From NCBI RefSeq assembly GCF_032854445.1, contig NC_088300.1, positions 29,991,608 to 30,055,607 of the forward strand: a DNA stretch of 64,000 nt, read 5' to 3'. Each line of letters starts with the position of its first letter. The stretch's first letter is position 1. The DNA comes from Liolophura sinensis. Taxonomy: Eukaryota; Mollusca; Polyplacophora; Chitonida; Chitonidae. The notes beneath the pieces were generated by a model. The model worked only from the letters and a program-made list of their open reading frames with translations, searched no databases and had not been told where the DNA came from. Both the position numbers and the translations under genes were made by a program. Below, in pieces: positions 11,234-22,658 of the stretch.

Positions 11234-13487
11234 CTTCCTAAGTGTATTAGATTATCATAATAGCATACCATTCTGTAGTTTAAATCCTCCATGGATGAAC
11301 TAGCGAATGTTGTTTTGCGGGAATGTTTAAAGTAAGTATTACACATACATCAAGAGTACACTTACAGCACTTGTAAACTTTCTATCTTAAGTTCCCTAGG
11401 ACGAAGATGTCAGCAATCAAACATACTTGGCCACACGCGCATATGTACTTTTCAGAGACTTACCTAAGTATACTGAATCACCTGAGGTAGTGGTTTTGTT
11501 TTAATGCTGCTGAATATACGCAGGTGGCCTTTTAGTTAATAGCCCGTACAGGAATAATCGGGTCAAGGGACACCATCTGCGCCTGGTCCCCAGACTGCAG
11601 TGCTGGTGGATATAGCTGGATTTATTAGCACCGAGTCTGCTCCATTACTGGATTATTCTATCTGTCTGATGACAATGACTGACGGGGAAAGTGAGATGCA
11701 GGCAGGATCAATGTCAAAAAGACAGCAACGATACCAGTGGCATCGAATGATGTGTTTGGTTCTTGAGTGATTAAAAGCCCAAGAGATAAAGAATGACAAC
11801 TATAGCAAGAAACTAAAACTTGTCACTAAAATGAATGATTTTTTCATTACACGACACTTAACATACGTTCAAATTGTCTCCATGCCGTACTGTGCCAACG
11901 TTATGTAGTTCGTAGAACAGTCAGGTGAGGTCATCGAATTTCCACATATATCTCCCACCCAAACCAGAGACGGCGATATTTGACTGTGAGGTTTAGTTAA
12001 AATTTGCTTGATATTAAAACGACAACGGAACACCCTGACGACATTCCAAAAACATTCAGAAGAGATTCTCGCGCCTGTCCCTGAACCTCGCGACTTATTT
12101 CAATTTCGCCTCCTCGACTCGGTGCAAGATAAGGATGGGATGCAGAAAACAGCCTGACATTCTGACGACATTAGGGCAAGCTTTTCAAGATTTAGAGGAA
12201 TGGCGCATTCTGGAACCAAATGCTAAATACTGAATATCGACCAGATCTCGCATCGTTCACATAATCTGACGACTCTCGTCAGAGTGTCGCCTTCCAATCT
12301 ATCCTTTCATTCTTAAGAGAAGTTGACATTCTCAGGAGTGTTGCTGGACAGCACAAGATTTAACAGAAATTCATTCGAAATTTGGTTCCAGAACTGCATT
12401 GTTGACAATGTTGGAATGTAGCTAGTTTTTCGAATCTCGTACTTTTTGAGTTGAGTTGCAACTTAACCTTTGAGTATCAGATCCATTATTTCGAGGAGAG
12501 GGCAACATTCTTACCAGAGTAAGAAGATTTGAGACATTTTGGCAAGATTAAGTCCAAGACATGCACTGTCCCCATTTTATCGAGATTCAGACGGGATAAG
12601 GTCGAAAATGGAACACTGGGGCGAGGTTTGAACCATAACGCAATATTCAACCGATAACGCCAGATTCCGGCGCAGGTGAGAGATTTCACTACAACCTAGG
12701 CTGTGTATTGTTGGAATTTCGTCTGAATGTCGCACTTTTGTTCCTGATCTCTAGTGAATCTCGGCTTCAGTTTCTTTCAATCTTCATTAGCGTTCAAATG
12801 TACCTGTTACTGTTTTGAGGTACACGTATGTGTGTGAAAAGCGTTTGAACATTTCCCCGTTCCATGTCTTTCACAATGTGAAATGATTATTATACACAGT
12901 CGAGGACAGGTTCTAATAAATTTATTTTGTTGCTAGGCATTTAAAAGCTATTAATCAGACATGTCAGAAATAATTTCACTACCAAACTGTTTCAGTGACG
13001 TTTTAAATATTAAATCCTGTCTCTTTGTATGTTTTTTATTTTTGTCTTGACCTTTAACGAGTAAGTGATTATGTCCTCATGTTACTATATTGACACGAAT
13101 ATCGCATGTCTGCGATAATACTTTGTACCCAAGTTACATGTTTTTGGGCAGTTACAAATTGCAATATCCAAAGTACAGACGTGAAAGGTATGGACATCAG
13201 AAAAAGATTCTATCACCTACAACTTGTAAAATTCATAAAGCATAAATGACATACTGTCACCCATTGATAAAAAGAAGCATCTACACAGTGAAAACGTCTG
13301 ACAAAACAAACTGGTATATATCAAAATCAAGCATGCATGGAACTCTGATTGTCATGGTTAGTCAATCAATCTATAAAGAAAGTAAACCACCTTCAAACGG
13401 TGCAAATGTCGTATAGATGAGATGAATTCGATCACTTGTATGAAAATAAGAACACGCGATCTATCATTAACGGTCAGGGCCAAATAT
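11234..13487. other. No gene recognised
   Basis: More than 2 kb with no repeat, exon or RNA gene that I can support. The longest ORF (67 codons, minus, near 12.6 kb) has no domain. Confidence 0.35.
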
Positions 13488-13758
13488 ATTTGATTTATTT
13501 ATTTATTTGATTCGTGTTTTACACCGTACTCAAGAATATTTTACTTATACGACGGCGGCGAGCATTATGGTGTGAGGAAACCGGGCAGAGCCCGGGAAAA
13601 ACCCATGACCGCCCGCAGTTTGGAGGCAGACCTTCCCACGTAAGGTCGGAGAGGAAACCAGCATGAACTGGACTTGAACTCACAGCGGCTGCATTGGTGA
13701 GAGACTCCTGGGTCATTACGCTGCGCTAGGGCGCTAACCGACTGAGCCACCGAGGCCC
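13488..13758 (-). repeat. SINE family A, near full-length
   Basis: Minus-strand copy with tail (ATTTATTTATTTGATTCGTG on plus), core and tRNA-like head. Box B is CTGTGAGTTCAAGTCC and box A is TGGCTCAGTCGGTTAGCGC. It ends at GGGGCCTCGG. A clear target-site duplication was not found. Confidence 0.9.
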
Positions 13759-14244
13759 CGATTCAAATTACTACAGTTACGTCTATGTTGACGAGATAAA
13801 TAATAGATACAAAACCACCGTCATGTTGACTGTACAGAATTACAAAACCACCATCTGCTTGGTGAACAATCCATTCCACACACTCATCAAATTCACAGAT
13901 TGAATCATAGACGTAGAAACTATGTGTCACCATGATACGCCTGTGGATGGTGTGCGTGTACCATTACTTCTGGCTGGTTGATTAGACATTCTCAAATATT
14001 ACGTACGCATAGTCTTTAATCTTTCCGGGCAAAATGAAGAGTACTACGACAATGACGAAAACGGGTCTCAGGTGAAAGCCTTTGTCTTATCGCTGAAGGC
14101 TTTCCAATGTCAATTTATGATATACGCGATTGTTTCATTTTTGTGAGAACATTAATTTCCTCACGGAGAAGGTGATATAAGGGCAATAAAAAGTAAAAAG
14201 AAAAATAAAGTTAATGGTCTGTCAAATTTCCAAAAATTCAAAAA

Positions 14245-15212
14245 TGTGAAAATATAAGCGTCATGTCCGACATTCGTATACCATTCGTAGACCGTAAAGG
14301 GCGTTCCAATTCGATAATCGAAAGATCCATTTCCAAAACAACGTTTAACACTAGCTCCCAAAGTCAAACGTATGTAAGAAATTATACAAATAGGAAATAA
14401 AGCCGGTAACACACGAGAGAGAAGCAGTCATCAGTTTTCAATGATGTCGGGCAGACAGTGGATATTATAGGCATGAATTCCATATCAAAGTTCAAATTCG
14501 TAGTCCATGAATGAGTTTCAGATCAAATAACAATTACACAAGGTATCTCAGTCGCGCTTTGATTGCAACTGTTCATAAAGGCACCATGCAGATGTAATGA
14601 GCATGGCTGCCTTTACGGCCCCTAGCCCCAGGTAAAGCGGCATTACATACAGTTCGAAAATGACGAGCGTTACAGATCTTCACCGAACAGATTGTGATTT
14701 AAAAGTAACGGTCGATTAGGTCTTTCCCGTTAATATGTAAAGATCTCATACTACAAAAGGCGCCATCTATGATGTTACACATGACATGCTGGTCTGTATA
14801 AAAGCTGTCTACACGATACACGTTACACTCGGCAGCCAGCGCGATCTGTGTTGTTAAATCCCATGTAGGCGATAGATATGTACATAAGGATAACAGCGCC
14901 GTCTATGTGGTTCTGAACGCTCTGTCCATACGTGCCAACGAGAGTGTTATACTCATTATGAAATTTGAGAAACTTTGAAAGAAGGCGTTTGATGGAGTAT
15001 CCTTGACAAACTAGTTTTGGAACTATCACCTTGTGACGCAGATTAAGGTCATCACAATTTACGCAAGATCTGACAATGCTACAAGGCGAAATATGTATAC
15101 GCCATATGAAGGACCCTTTGGCATATTGCTATCCAAATAAGGATAATTTACAATATCAAAATTGAAATTATCCCTTTTGTCATAAAGGCGGCGTGAAAGG
15201 AGATCTTACTTG
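14245..15212 (-). mobile_element. Retroelement 3' fragment, copy 2
   Basis: Minus-strand relative of 6859-7853, alignable over nearly the whole length. It encodes the same peptide start (DKRDNFNFDIVNYPYL) but is frameshifted after GVYIF by a small deletion. The peptide resumes in another frame (KLVCQGYSI, FHNEYNTLVGTYG). The 3' end again lies at GACGCTTATATT. Together with copy 1 it forms an inverted pair about 7 kb apart. Confidence 0.72.
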
Positions 15213-15274
15213 TATGTCACCGCAACACAAATTAATGAGATTTTCAACATTTTAAACCCCATCCGTCGAAAATA

Positions 15275-15376
15275 ACTACGAAAATAACTAACTACAACTA
15301 GTCGAAAATAACTACAACTAGTCGAAAATAACTACTATTTTTCGAAAATAACTACATCCGTCGAAAATAACTACTG
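15275..15376. repeat. Short tandem repeat of CGAAAATAACTAC
   Basis: At least five copies of TCGAAAATAACTAC with variable spacers (AACTAG, TATTTT, ATCCG). Confidence 0.85.
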
Positions 15377-15686
15377 TTTTGTAATCTTTGCAGTGATTAT
15401 TACACAAAGGTGATCGCCAAGTATTTTAATAAAATTGACAGTATTAGGACCCATTTGTGTGCTGCTTAAAAGTAAAATATTGTCTCAAGTTGTTCGAGTC
15501 GCATGGCGCCCTCGGACGCCACGAACAGCATAATGGTTTGACAGTTAATGTCAGTTTTAAGTGCTTTATTTAAAAATTTTATTTCAAAGCATGCTGCGAG
15601 CAATTCTTCATCTAGTTAGATAATACATGCATTGACAAAAAGGATACTAATTGTTAGCATCAGTATTGTCTTGGTTGTTACTACCC

Positions 15687-16043
15687 TCAGGCAAACACCA
15701 AAGCAATACGAAAGCAAATGATTAGTAACATAACTGTTGCTAGGTGTATTAATCGATGCTGAAGGCGGGATGAAGGGTGCAGTTTTACATTTGATGGTCT
15801 ATAGAACGTTCTCTTAACTGTTGTAACTGTTTCAAGGTCACCGAAATAGTGCAACAGCTTGTTCTCCCGTGTGCTCATCGGACTGTTCGACGGTTTTTCT
15901 ACCTTCAATCTCAAGGCTTTACCTGAAACCTCGAATTTACCTCGTGCCATACCATACTTCTTCATCTGGGATGATGCGTTTGACTTGCAGTGATGAATAA
16001 TGAAGCCTTTTGAAACCTGACTTCGGAAGAACGTTTCTCTCAC
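15687..16043 (-). CDS. Unrecognised ORF, 118 codons
   Basis: Open frame on the minus strand with no recognisable domain. A basic N-terminal half is followed by a hydrophobic C-terminal stretch (TVMLLIICFRIALVF) that could be one membrane segment. There is no nearby exon partner. It may be a chance ORF. Confidence 0.15.
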   Translation of the reverse strand: MRETFFRSQVSKGFIIHHCKSNASSQMKKYGMARGKFEVSGKALRLKVEKPSNSPMSTRENKLLHYFGDLETVTTVKRTFYRPSNVKLHPSSRLQHRLIHLATVMLLIICFRIALVFA

Positions 16044-16208
16044 TTCAGCGTAGGATAGTGGAGAAGGCTTCTGGAATAGTTGTCCACCGACGGAGGTACC
16101 TCCTGGCAGTTACAGAACAGGAGCATGGTCTGCCATGGGTGTTTCCAGTGCGTGTCTCTACCTGCATATTATGATACGGATGAGGTACCCTGGGTAGTAG
16201 AACAGATA

Positions 16209-16276
16209 CGATGCCCGTGAGGGCATTGATTACTAGAGCATTCGATGCCCGTGAGGGCATTGATTACTAGAGCATT
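16209..16276. repeat. 34-bp perfect tandem duplication
   Basis: The unit starting GATGCCCGTGAGGGCATTGA occurs twice back to back, ending at TTACTAGAGCATT. Each unit contains the small palindrome ATGCCCGTGAGGGCAT. Confidence 0.9.
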
Positions 16277-16392
16277 TCTGGGGCTTGAGGCATCGAGGCA
16301 CAAGGAGAAAATGGTGGATGCGCAGAAAGCGAAGCCTGGATAACATGATCTAGACACAACTGAATTAATGTAGACCCAAAATAAATGAAGGG

Positions 16393-16577
16393 GCCTCCGT
16401 GGTTCTGTTGATCAGCGCGCTAGCGCATCATAATGACCCATAATGACCTGCGGATGGTCGTGGTTTTCCCCCGCGCTCGGTCCGGTTTCCTCCCACTATA
16501 ATGCTGGCCGCTGTCGAATGAGTGAAATATTCTTGAGTACGGCGTAAAACACCAATCAAATAAATAAATAAACAAAA
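16393..16577 (+). repeat. SINE family A, internally deleted
   Basis: Has the head (GGGGCCTCCGTGGTTCTGTT and a GCGCGCTAGCGC segment), then AATGACCCATAATGACCTGCGG. The box B and spacer region are missing between two AATGACC repeats, so the deletion may have arisen by slippage. Core and AAATAAATAAATAAA tail are well conserved. Confidence 0.88.
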
Positions 16578-16625
16578 GAAAATGAAAGTTTTAAATTTGC
16601 TTGACTGCCATGTCGCTGTCCTTGG

Positions 16626-17012
16626 TCATGTCCGTGTTGAATTGCAGGAACACGTTGTCAGACAAACTTTCGTATGTGCGCCACCCACTGTCATGGCGCT
16701 GATGTTTCGGCTGGAACCAGCACCTCGACGACCTGCTAGCGGAGTCGTTCTATCGTCTTGAGAATGTCTACTGTCACCTCCAGTGGAAGGATCGTGAATC
16801 GTCTTACGAGCTGGTGTCAGGTCTATTTTTGCCTTTCCAAAGGACACATCAAACATTAATGACAATTTGTCTTGCCTGGTCGCACAGGTAACAAATACAC
16901 GAGGATTGAATAGAAATGGATAGACTGAAAGTATGCAAATGTGTACCTTGGCCAAATTCTTTATCACGGTGCGCACGACAATGTTTGGTTGGAAGAAAGT
17001 TAAGTTCGTCAC
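16626..17012 (-). CDS. Unrecognised ORF, 128 codons
   Basis: Among the longer open frames outside repeats. The N-terminal half is hydrophobic (VHICILSVYPFLFNPRVFV) and the C-terminal half is Ser/Arg/Thr-rich (DSRHSQDDRTTPLAG). No domain is recognised and splice sites were not established. It may be an exon of an unknown gene or chance. Confidence 0.2.
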   Translation of the reverse strand: MTNLTFFQPNIVVRTVIKNLAKVHICILSVYPFLFNPRVFVTCATRQDKLSLMFDVSFGKAKIDLTPARKTIHDPSTGGDSRHSQDDRTTPLAGRRGAGSSRNISAMTVGGAHTKVCLTTCSCNSTRT

Positions 17013-17844
17013 TTCTGACGATCGGCCACCCGCATTATTGCCTGGTGACCCTTCTTCGTGTGTAGTCCTCTGCGACTTCCACCAGGTGAGTTATTGACAA
17101 AAATAATTCTTAATTATGAAAAAAATATCCACAAAAATCACCTGCGTCCACTTTGGTCACTTCTTGTCTTAACAAAGTGTAAGTTTCATCGGCCTCAAGC
17201 GTTGGACGCTTCAGTACGTCCTCATGTAAATCTACCTAATGTTTGTATTCTAACCGTTCATGTAAATGATTACAAAGTAGCAACTTAGACACTCCCTAGC
17301 AAAATGGCTAGAGAATTATAAAGGTCCATGCGTTAGTTGCAATGCATCTGGCTAATTCAGAATATGTAGAGTTAGAGTTCGCCCTTACGCAGGTATGCAT
17401 TTTGGAGACTATGGTATGGAGAGCAAATGTACAGCAGCAACGGCAGTCTGATAGTTGGTAAATGGTCAAATGTAGACACGATAAGCTAGAATACTCGGAT
17501 GACCCAACGAAAATGCCCAGCCTGTTCAAAGGACCATTAAACCACATAGCGATGTCAGTGCATGGAACGTTTGATGACGCCACTATGGAGATATTTGACA
17601 GAAAGTCCATATTCGGAAGTGAGATCAAATTTTCTGTATTTACCAAACACAGCTCAAATTATTTCATTCCAATGCTATTTGTAGTGTTAAAATGATTCTA
17701 AAGTTTGCAAAAGGACCCGAACTTTATAACCGGTTAACACATGCTTTTTTGCTGCCTGTTTTTTTTTTTTTCGTGCAAATTTTTTTTGAGGTGTTCACGG
17801 ATTGCGAACTACATCGTATTGGTCAATTCATTTAAAGTCTTTCA
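17013..17844. other. No gene recognised
   Basis: Short overlapping ORFs on both strands around 17.3-17.7 kb, none with a domain. A T-rich run lies near 17745-17775. Confidence 0.35.
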
Positions 17845-17945
17845 GTTCTCGGGATCAAACCCGGATCGGGTCATACCAAAGACTAAAAATAGCACTTGCT
17901 GCAGTCTTACCTAGCGCTCATCGCTAAGGACGTTAAGCATATATG
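17845..17945 (+). repeat. tRNA-derived SINE fragment (family of the 1213-1833 host)
   Basis: Contains CGGGATCAAACCCGGATCGG (box B) followed by TCATACCAAAGACT and CAGTCTTACCTAGCGCTCA, matching the order in the minus-strand element at 1213-1833. The rest is lost. Confidence 0.65.
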
Positions 17946-19562
17946 GATACATTTTATAACTAAATTTTACATCGTGTCAGTTGAACATGTGTGTTTAACT
18001 TGTTGACAGGAATTTTTTCATATCACCATGATGTGTTCTCGTGGAATTCAAGCTGGTCACTGACAACACTCCTGGATAACTAATATTTGTGTGACTAAAT
18101 GAAAGTGGTTTAACGTTAGTTTGACAGTAATGCTGCCTGGTCGTGACGGAAACATATTTAAGCCAGGAAACAGTGAATGGTTTTCCATGCGATAAACAAA
18201 ACATTCAAATTTCAAACTATTTAAAATAACACTATATCATTCAAATAAAATTTGTAAACCATACAAATTCGTGTTTTTTTTTTTAAAGCTATTGAATGTA
18301 GAATGTATACAAAAATGTATAAGAACTACAGTTTATTATATGGGCCAGTATATTCGTGGAGACCACGCCAGCGATACTGCCAAACAATTTAAATATAGAG
18401 TCTGTATGGCTTTTGCTGGTCCTAACACCAGCAAAGCCAACCGGAATATCGTTGGTATATGTCACATTTGTATTACATGCAACACACTCGAGTGAAATAA
18501 CCCAATGAGAATATCATTGTGTGTATAAAACGGGGAAATCAAATAAGAACTGAATGGCCTCTTCGAGACGTACAATAGGTATAAGAATTTAAGTCAACGA
18601 CATCACGAATTTTATGGAGAATGTCTGTTGTATGAACCATCAGGTTAGTCAGCGATATTCTGGACATTCAGTGTCCATTCAGAACCATATTTTCCCGGAC
18701 CTCGTATTCCAATACGCCCAGTTTAAGTTTTGATAGGAGAGTTTTTTTCAAAAGCTGAAATAGCCCCTGGTTTGCAGTGTACATTACTTCAGTTTGATAT
18801 GGTTCGCGTGATAGTTCAACGATATTGTGGCAGGAGCCTTGTATCTATTGTGGTTTACTTCATTACATCTCACGGAGATGCAGGGGGCTGTTTCTTTGTT
18901 CGATAAGACGGGTTCCTCTTGCTTTATAAGCGAAATGGTCCCTAGAAATAGACCATGGAAATAAGTCAACAAAGCACTTAATAATAGATGAAAGAAACAT
19001 TAAACCAACCTCACCCTAGCCTGGTCAGTTCTGAAACTTTCGCATTGGCGATATTGCTTGACACGGTTGGCATTCGTAGCTAAGGTCATGTACTGGGTTA
19101 TCCAGTATTAGTGTATAAACCAAATATGGTTTCCATATCTGGGGATTTGTAGGCTTTTTTTACTGAGATAGCAAAATATGGCGGTAATACAAGACTGATG
19201 TACTGTATAGCGACACGTTGTTATATAACACAAAAGATGACGAAAGCTGCAAAATAGCAAGCTATAGAACAAACAGGTCACACGCGCATTAGAGTATAAA
19301 CTGATTCAGGCAGAAGAAGAATCTCAGAAGGTACATCTGCTCTTCGGTGGATGCAGATATGCATATGACTTATCAGTCGTAAAGCACAATCGTTCATTCT
19401 GTGCTCTGATGTATCCTGCACTTCGACTAGCAGCGCTTTCCGATTTTGTTGACATTTGTCTCACATTTTTTGACTCACTGAATCCCAGATCCTCTCTCTC
19501 CCCTCAAGTTTGTCTCGTATTACATAATATACAATGGCAACATATAAGACAACAGTATAGAA
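17946..19562. other. No gene recognised
   Basis: No exon, RNA gene or repeat was recognised. Confidence 0.35.
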
Positions 19563-19760
19563 GTTAAAACTAAAGTGGCGAAAACGGTGTGATAGTTGTC
19601 AAATGGTTACACTTATAACGTTTATTGTTCATGTAAATGCTTAAGTAGTAATCATCAGCAGAATTAGGTTTGCAAATGCAGTAGTGTTAATTGTAATTCA
19701 CTAGGCGTTACTGGTACAGAATTACAGTTTGTCCACATAGCGTCATCGCGAAGGCAATGA
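19563..19760 (+). repeat. Dispersed repeat family D, copy 3
   Basis: Shares a GTGTGATAGTTGTCAAATGG-like segment, ATGTAAATGCTTAAGTAG and the ACTAGGCGTTAC region with 6246-6720. Diverged, non-coding. Confidence 0.55.
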
Positions 19761-20114
19761 TGAACAGCCTACCCAGCTCAGGCTTACTTTAGGCGAAATA
19801 CTTTGGGAAGAATTGTTTGCATTATTTAGAGGCCCTACCTGTGCATTATCCATCTTATTTAAAGGCCTGGGTTATCCCTTGTAGTCCACTTGAAGACCTG
19901 ACAAATGTCCTTAAAAAGTCGGTTTAAGGGGTTAGTTGTGGCTTTGTTCACACAAAATGGTAATTGAATGAGGAGAGGGGGGCGTTGGTCATTTTTCAAC
20001 TTTTGTCTCCATTGGTAAAATAGACGCATGCTGGCAGTCCCCGTGGTACTGCAAGTCGGTCGCCTAAATACTGTTATATATTGCATCTGCTGGTAATACT
20101 GAACATTAATGACA

Positions 20115-20235
20115 TTATTTGTTTATTTATTTTATCGGTATTTTACGCCGTGCTCACGAATTTTTCATTTATACGACGGGCGATCAGCACTATGGTGGGA
20201 GGAAACCGGGAATGGTACGGGTCAAACCCACGATC
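20115..20235 (-). repeat. SINE family A, 3' fragment
   Basis: Minus-strand tail and core (TTTACGCCGTGCTCACGAAT and CTATGGTGGGAGGAAACCGG on plus). The head is missing. Confidence 0.8.
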
Positions 20236-20867
20236 ATCAGCATGGGCATTAATGGCAGTATGGATATGCCAACTGCTTCGAGGGTTTTCATTCTCGTATA
20301 TCAAATGGTTGTTCTTGAGAAGAAAGATGATATAATAGTCTGATAGAGTTTTAATTCGTAAGCGGTCAACATTTACTGATGACACCGAAGTTGATATTTT
20401 TGTATCACAGAATTCCTCTCCAAACTTCATCAGAAGATGTATTAAAGAGTAAAAATATGCACACAATAAACACACCTATTAAAGTTAGAAAATCATCTAC
20501 GACATGACGTAACAAACATATTAAATATCCGGGGTAGAGTAATCATTCCCAAACCTGATTCTACTTTAAGAGTATTGTAGCGCTTCATTTGTTGTATTTG
20601 TCTTATGTGCTTTCGTTTCTTATGGTGTCTTCTGGTATGCAGATACCTATGAGTGCGACACCTTTCAATGACAGGATTCTCTCCCCTGAACTCGGAGACG
20701 CCGCTACTATTTGGATCCGATTTCACAACACTTCCTGAACTCGGGCTGTTATCCAGTATGGCTTGAACATGAGATTCGAAATTCAGATATTCAGTGAATC
20801 AGATGAAGAGTATTTATTATGACAAGGGAGGAACCAGCAGTTGACACAAGTACCAAACAGTTGAGTG

Positions 20868-20962
20868 TCATATGGGACAGTCCCAACTAAGTGTCATATT
20901 GGACTGAGTCCCAGTTGAATGTCATATGAGACAGAGTACCAGTTGAGTGTCATATGGGACAG
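20868..20962. repeat. About 33-bp tandem repeat, about 3 copies
   Basis: AGTTGAGTGTCATATGGGAC-like units alternate with CAGAGTACC-like spacers. This lies at the far 3' edge of the Gypsy element and could belong to its 3' untranslated region or LTR. Confidence 0.75.
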
Positions 20963-21235
20963 AAAGTCTCTTGAGACTTGTATCAAATGATGGTACTAAA
21001 GTTCAGTTGATATATTCTGGTATGTAGTCCACTGTGGTCCACTTTTGATATCTCAGATAATTTCTACTTGCATGACACTGGAGCTGGGTTCTCGGGTTTC
21101 GTGAGAGTAGAGAGTCCCTGAATTTTGGGACTGGGAAAAGTTTCCTGAGACTCGTCCCAAATGATAGTACCAACGTTCAGGTGATTTATTCTGGTATATA
21201 GTCTCTGTGGTCCACTTTTTGTATCTCAGACAGGC
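20945..21235. repeat. Diverged direct duplication (period about 190 bp)
   Basis: 20947-21056 and 21139-21230 share in order: a CTTGAGACTTGTATCAAATG-type start, ATGGTACTAAAGTTCAG, TATTCTGGTATGTAGTC and TGTGGTCCACTTTT followed by ATCTCAGA. It sits just 3' of the minus-strand Gypsy coding region, so it may be 3' LTR or UTR sequence. A matching copy at the other end was not found. Confidence 0.65.
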
Positions 21236-21734
21236 TCCATTTGTTTGAGACTGGAAATGGATTCTCGTGAGACTGAAGAGTCCTAGAGTTTTGGGAGTGA
21301 GAAAATTCCCAGATTTTTGACACTGTATTCCCGGCTTCCTGAGACTGATTCTCACCAAGTGTCAGCTGTCTCTGAATCCTTAAACTGGATCAGAAATCAC
21401 TTTTCCCCATACTGAGAGTGTTTCCTAATTCACGGTAAAGAATTTTCCCACTCTTAATAAAATTGCTACTTACTGGAACTTTTATAAAACAGTAACTCAA
21501 GGATTGAAAACTTCAGGCAGATATCATTATACCTACTACATACATGTAACTACGGTACTCTATGCATATAGACTACAAGTAGACATATATACATGTTTCT
21601 CCAAAATATTTAAAATAATACTCACTGTTTATCATTGTATTACATATATTAAGAAATCATCAAATGGTATGGTATCATGAAATGTCCTAGTGATTTTCCT
21701 TGATAAGAAATGTACATGTATAATTATCAAAAAT

Positions 21735-22480
21735 TCATTTGGTACACAGCTCACAAGCACAATTACTCTGAAGTACCTCTTGTTTCACAACCTGTCCGTT
21801 TGGATACGTTGTAGTTGTTATACTATGATTGAATATTACATGACGTGTATGATTGTGACTGAACAAAAACCTCGGTGTGGTCTGAGTGCCAGTCGAGAAA
21901 TTAGGCTGGACGGCACTGATGGGAGTTGACACATTAGTGGTGGTGGATGATGAGGCAGTGGTGGTTTTGGACACAGACTCGGGACAGCACACAGGCAGAG
22001 AAACATGGCATGTCTCAACAGGGATTGAATCAAACCAGGCTGATAGGGAGGGCACGGGAGCAGATGATGACTTACTGACATCTTCAGGTAACATAACCTC
22101 TTCCAAACAGGTCTGCCACTTCTGCCCTCATCTTAAATGGCAAAGCTGGTTGGGAAAGGGGTGCCACAACAAGAGGTGATGTGGTCAGAATCTTCGCAAC
22201 CGGTGTGCATGTGATATTGGTACGTGTAGCTTTTGATGGACTTTCATCAAGAAGAGGGGTTTCGGGACTTAAAACCTTCACTCCTGAAACCCTCAAGGTG
22301 GCCTCCAAGGGCTTGATGAAGGGCTTTGGTGCTTTACTGGCCTTCTGAACAGGGCAAGTGGGTTGTCTTACCCATGGGGTCTTAGCACAAGACTCAAAAT
22401 GCTTGTACAACTTGACTTGGTTCTCGAAATGACTATTACAAAAATGGCACCTCTCTCCCCTTCTGGAACCCGACACCTGC
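21735..22480 (-). pseudogene. Gypsy third ORF: zinc-finger protein 3' of integrase
   Basis: Two overlapping frames read on from each other. The first (22476-22084) begins with CHFCNSHFENQ and HFESC, giving C-X2-C-X12-H-X3-C, a C2HC/C2H2-type finger, followed by a Pro/Ser/Thr-rich tail. A frame change near 22100 leads into 22106-21735 (EEVMLPEDVSKSS...), ending CACELCTK. Between 22484 and 22570 there is a decayed upstream stretch with CNC, an in-frame stop and LYRHK, possibly a first finger. Position and orientation argue it belongs to the retroelement. Zinc binding is inferred; whether it is an accessory protein or captured host sequence is unknown. Confidence 0.6.
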
Positions 22481-22658
22481 TTGTGTCTATACAGACTTGA
22501 CTTATACCGATATCTTGTTCAACAATTGCAAGCAAATCCAGGAAAATCGCCTGAATCCATCATGGGTGATCAGAGAACCGGTAGACTTGAGGCTGGAGTA
22601 AAACACACATACACATATATATAAGGTAAGTAAAGTCAGTTATCATTTTCTGTTCACT

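Noticed and set aside
20493-20726. Basic 77-codon minus ORF downstream of the Gypsy third ORF
   Set aside because: Arg/Lys/His-rich, but no domain and no continuous frame with the element.
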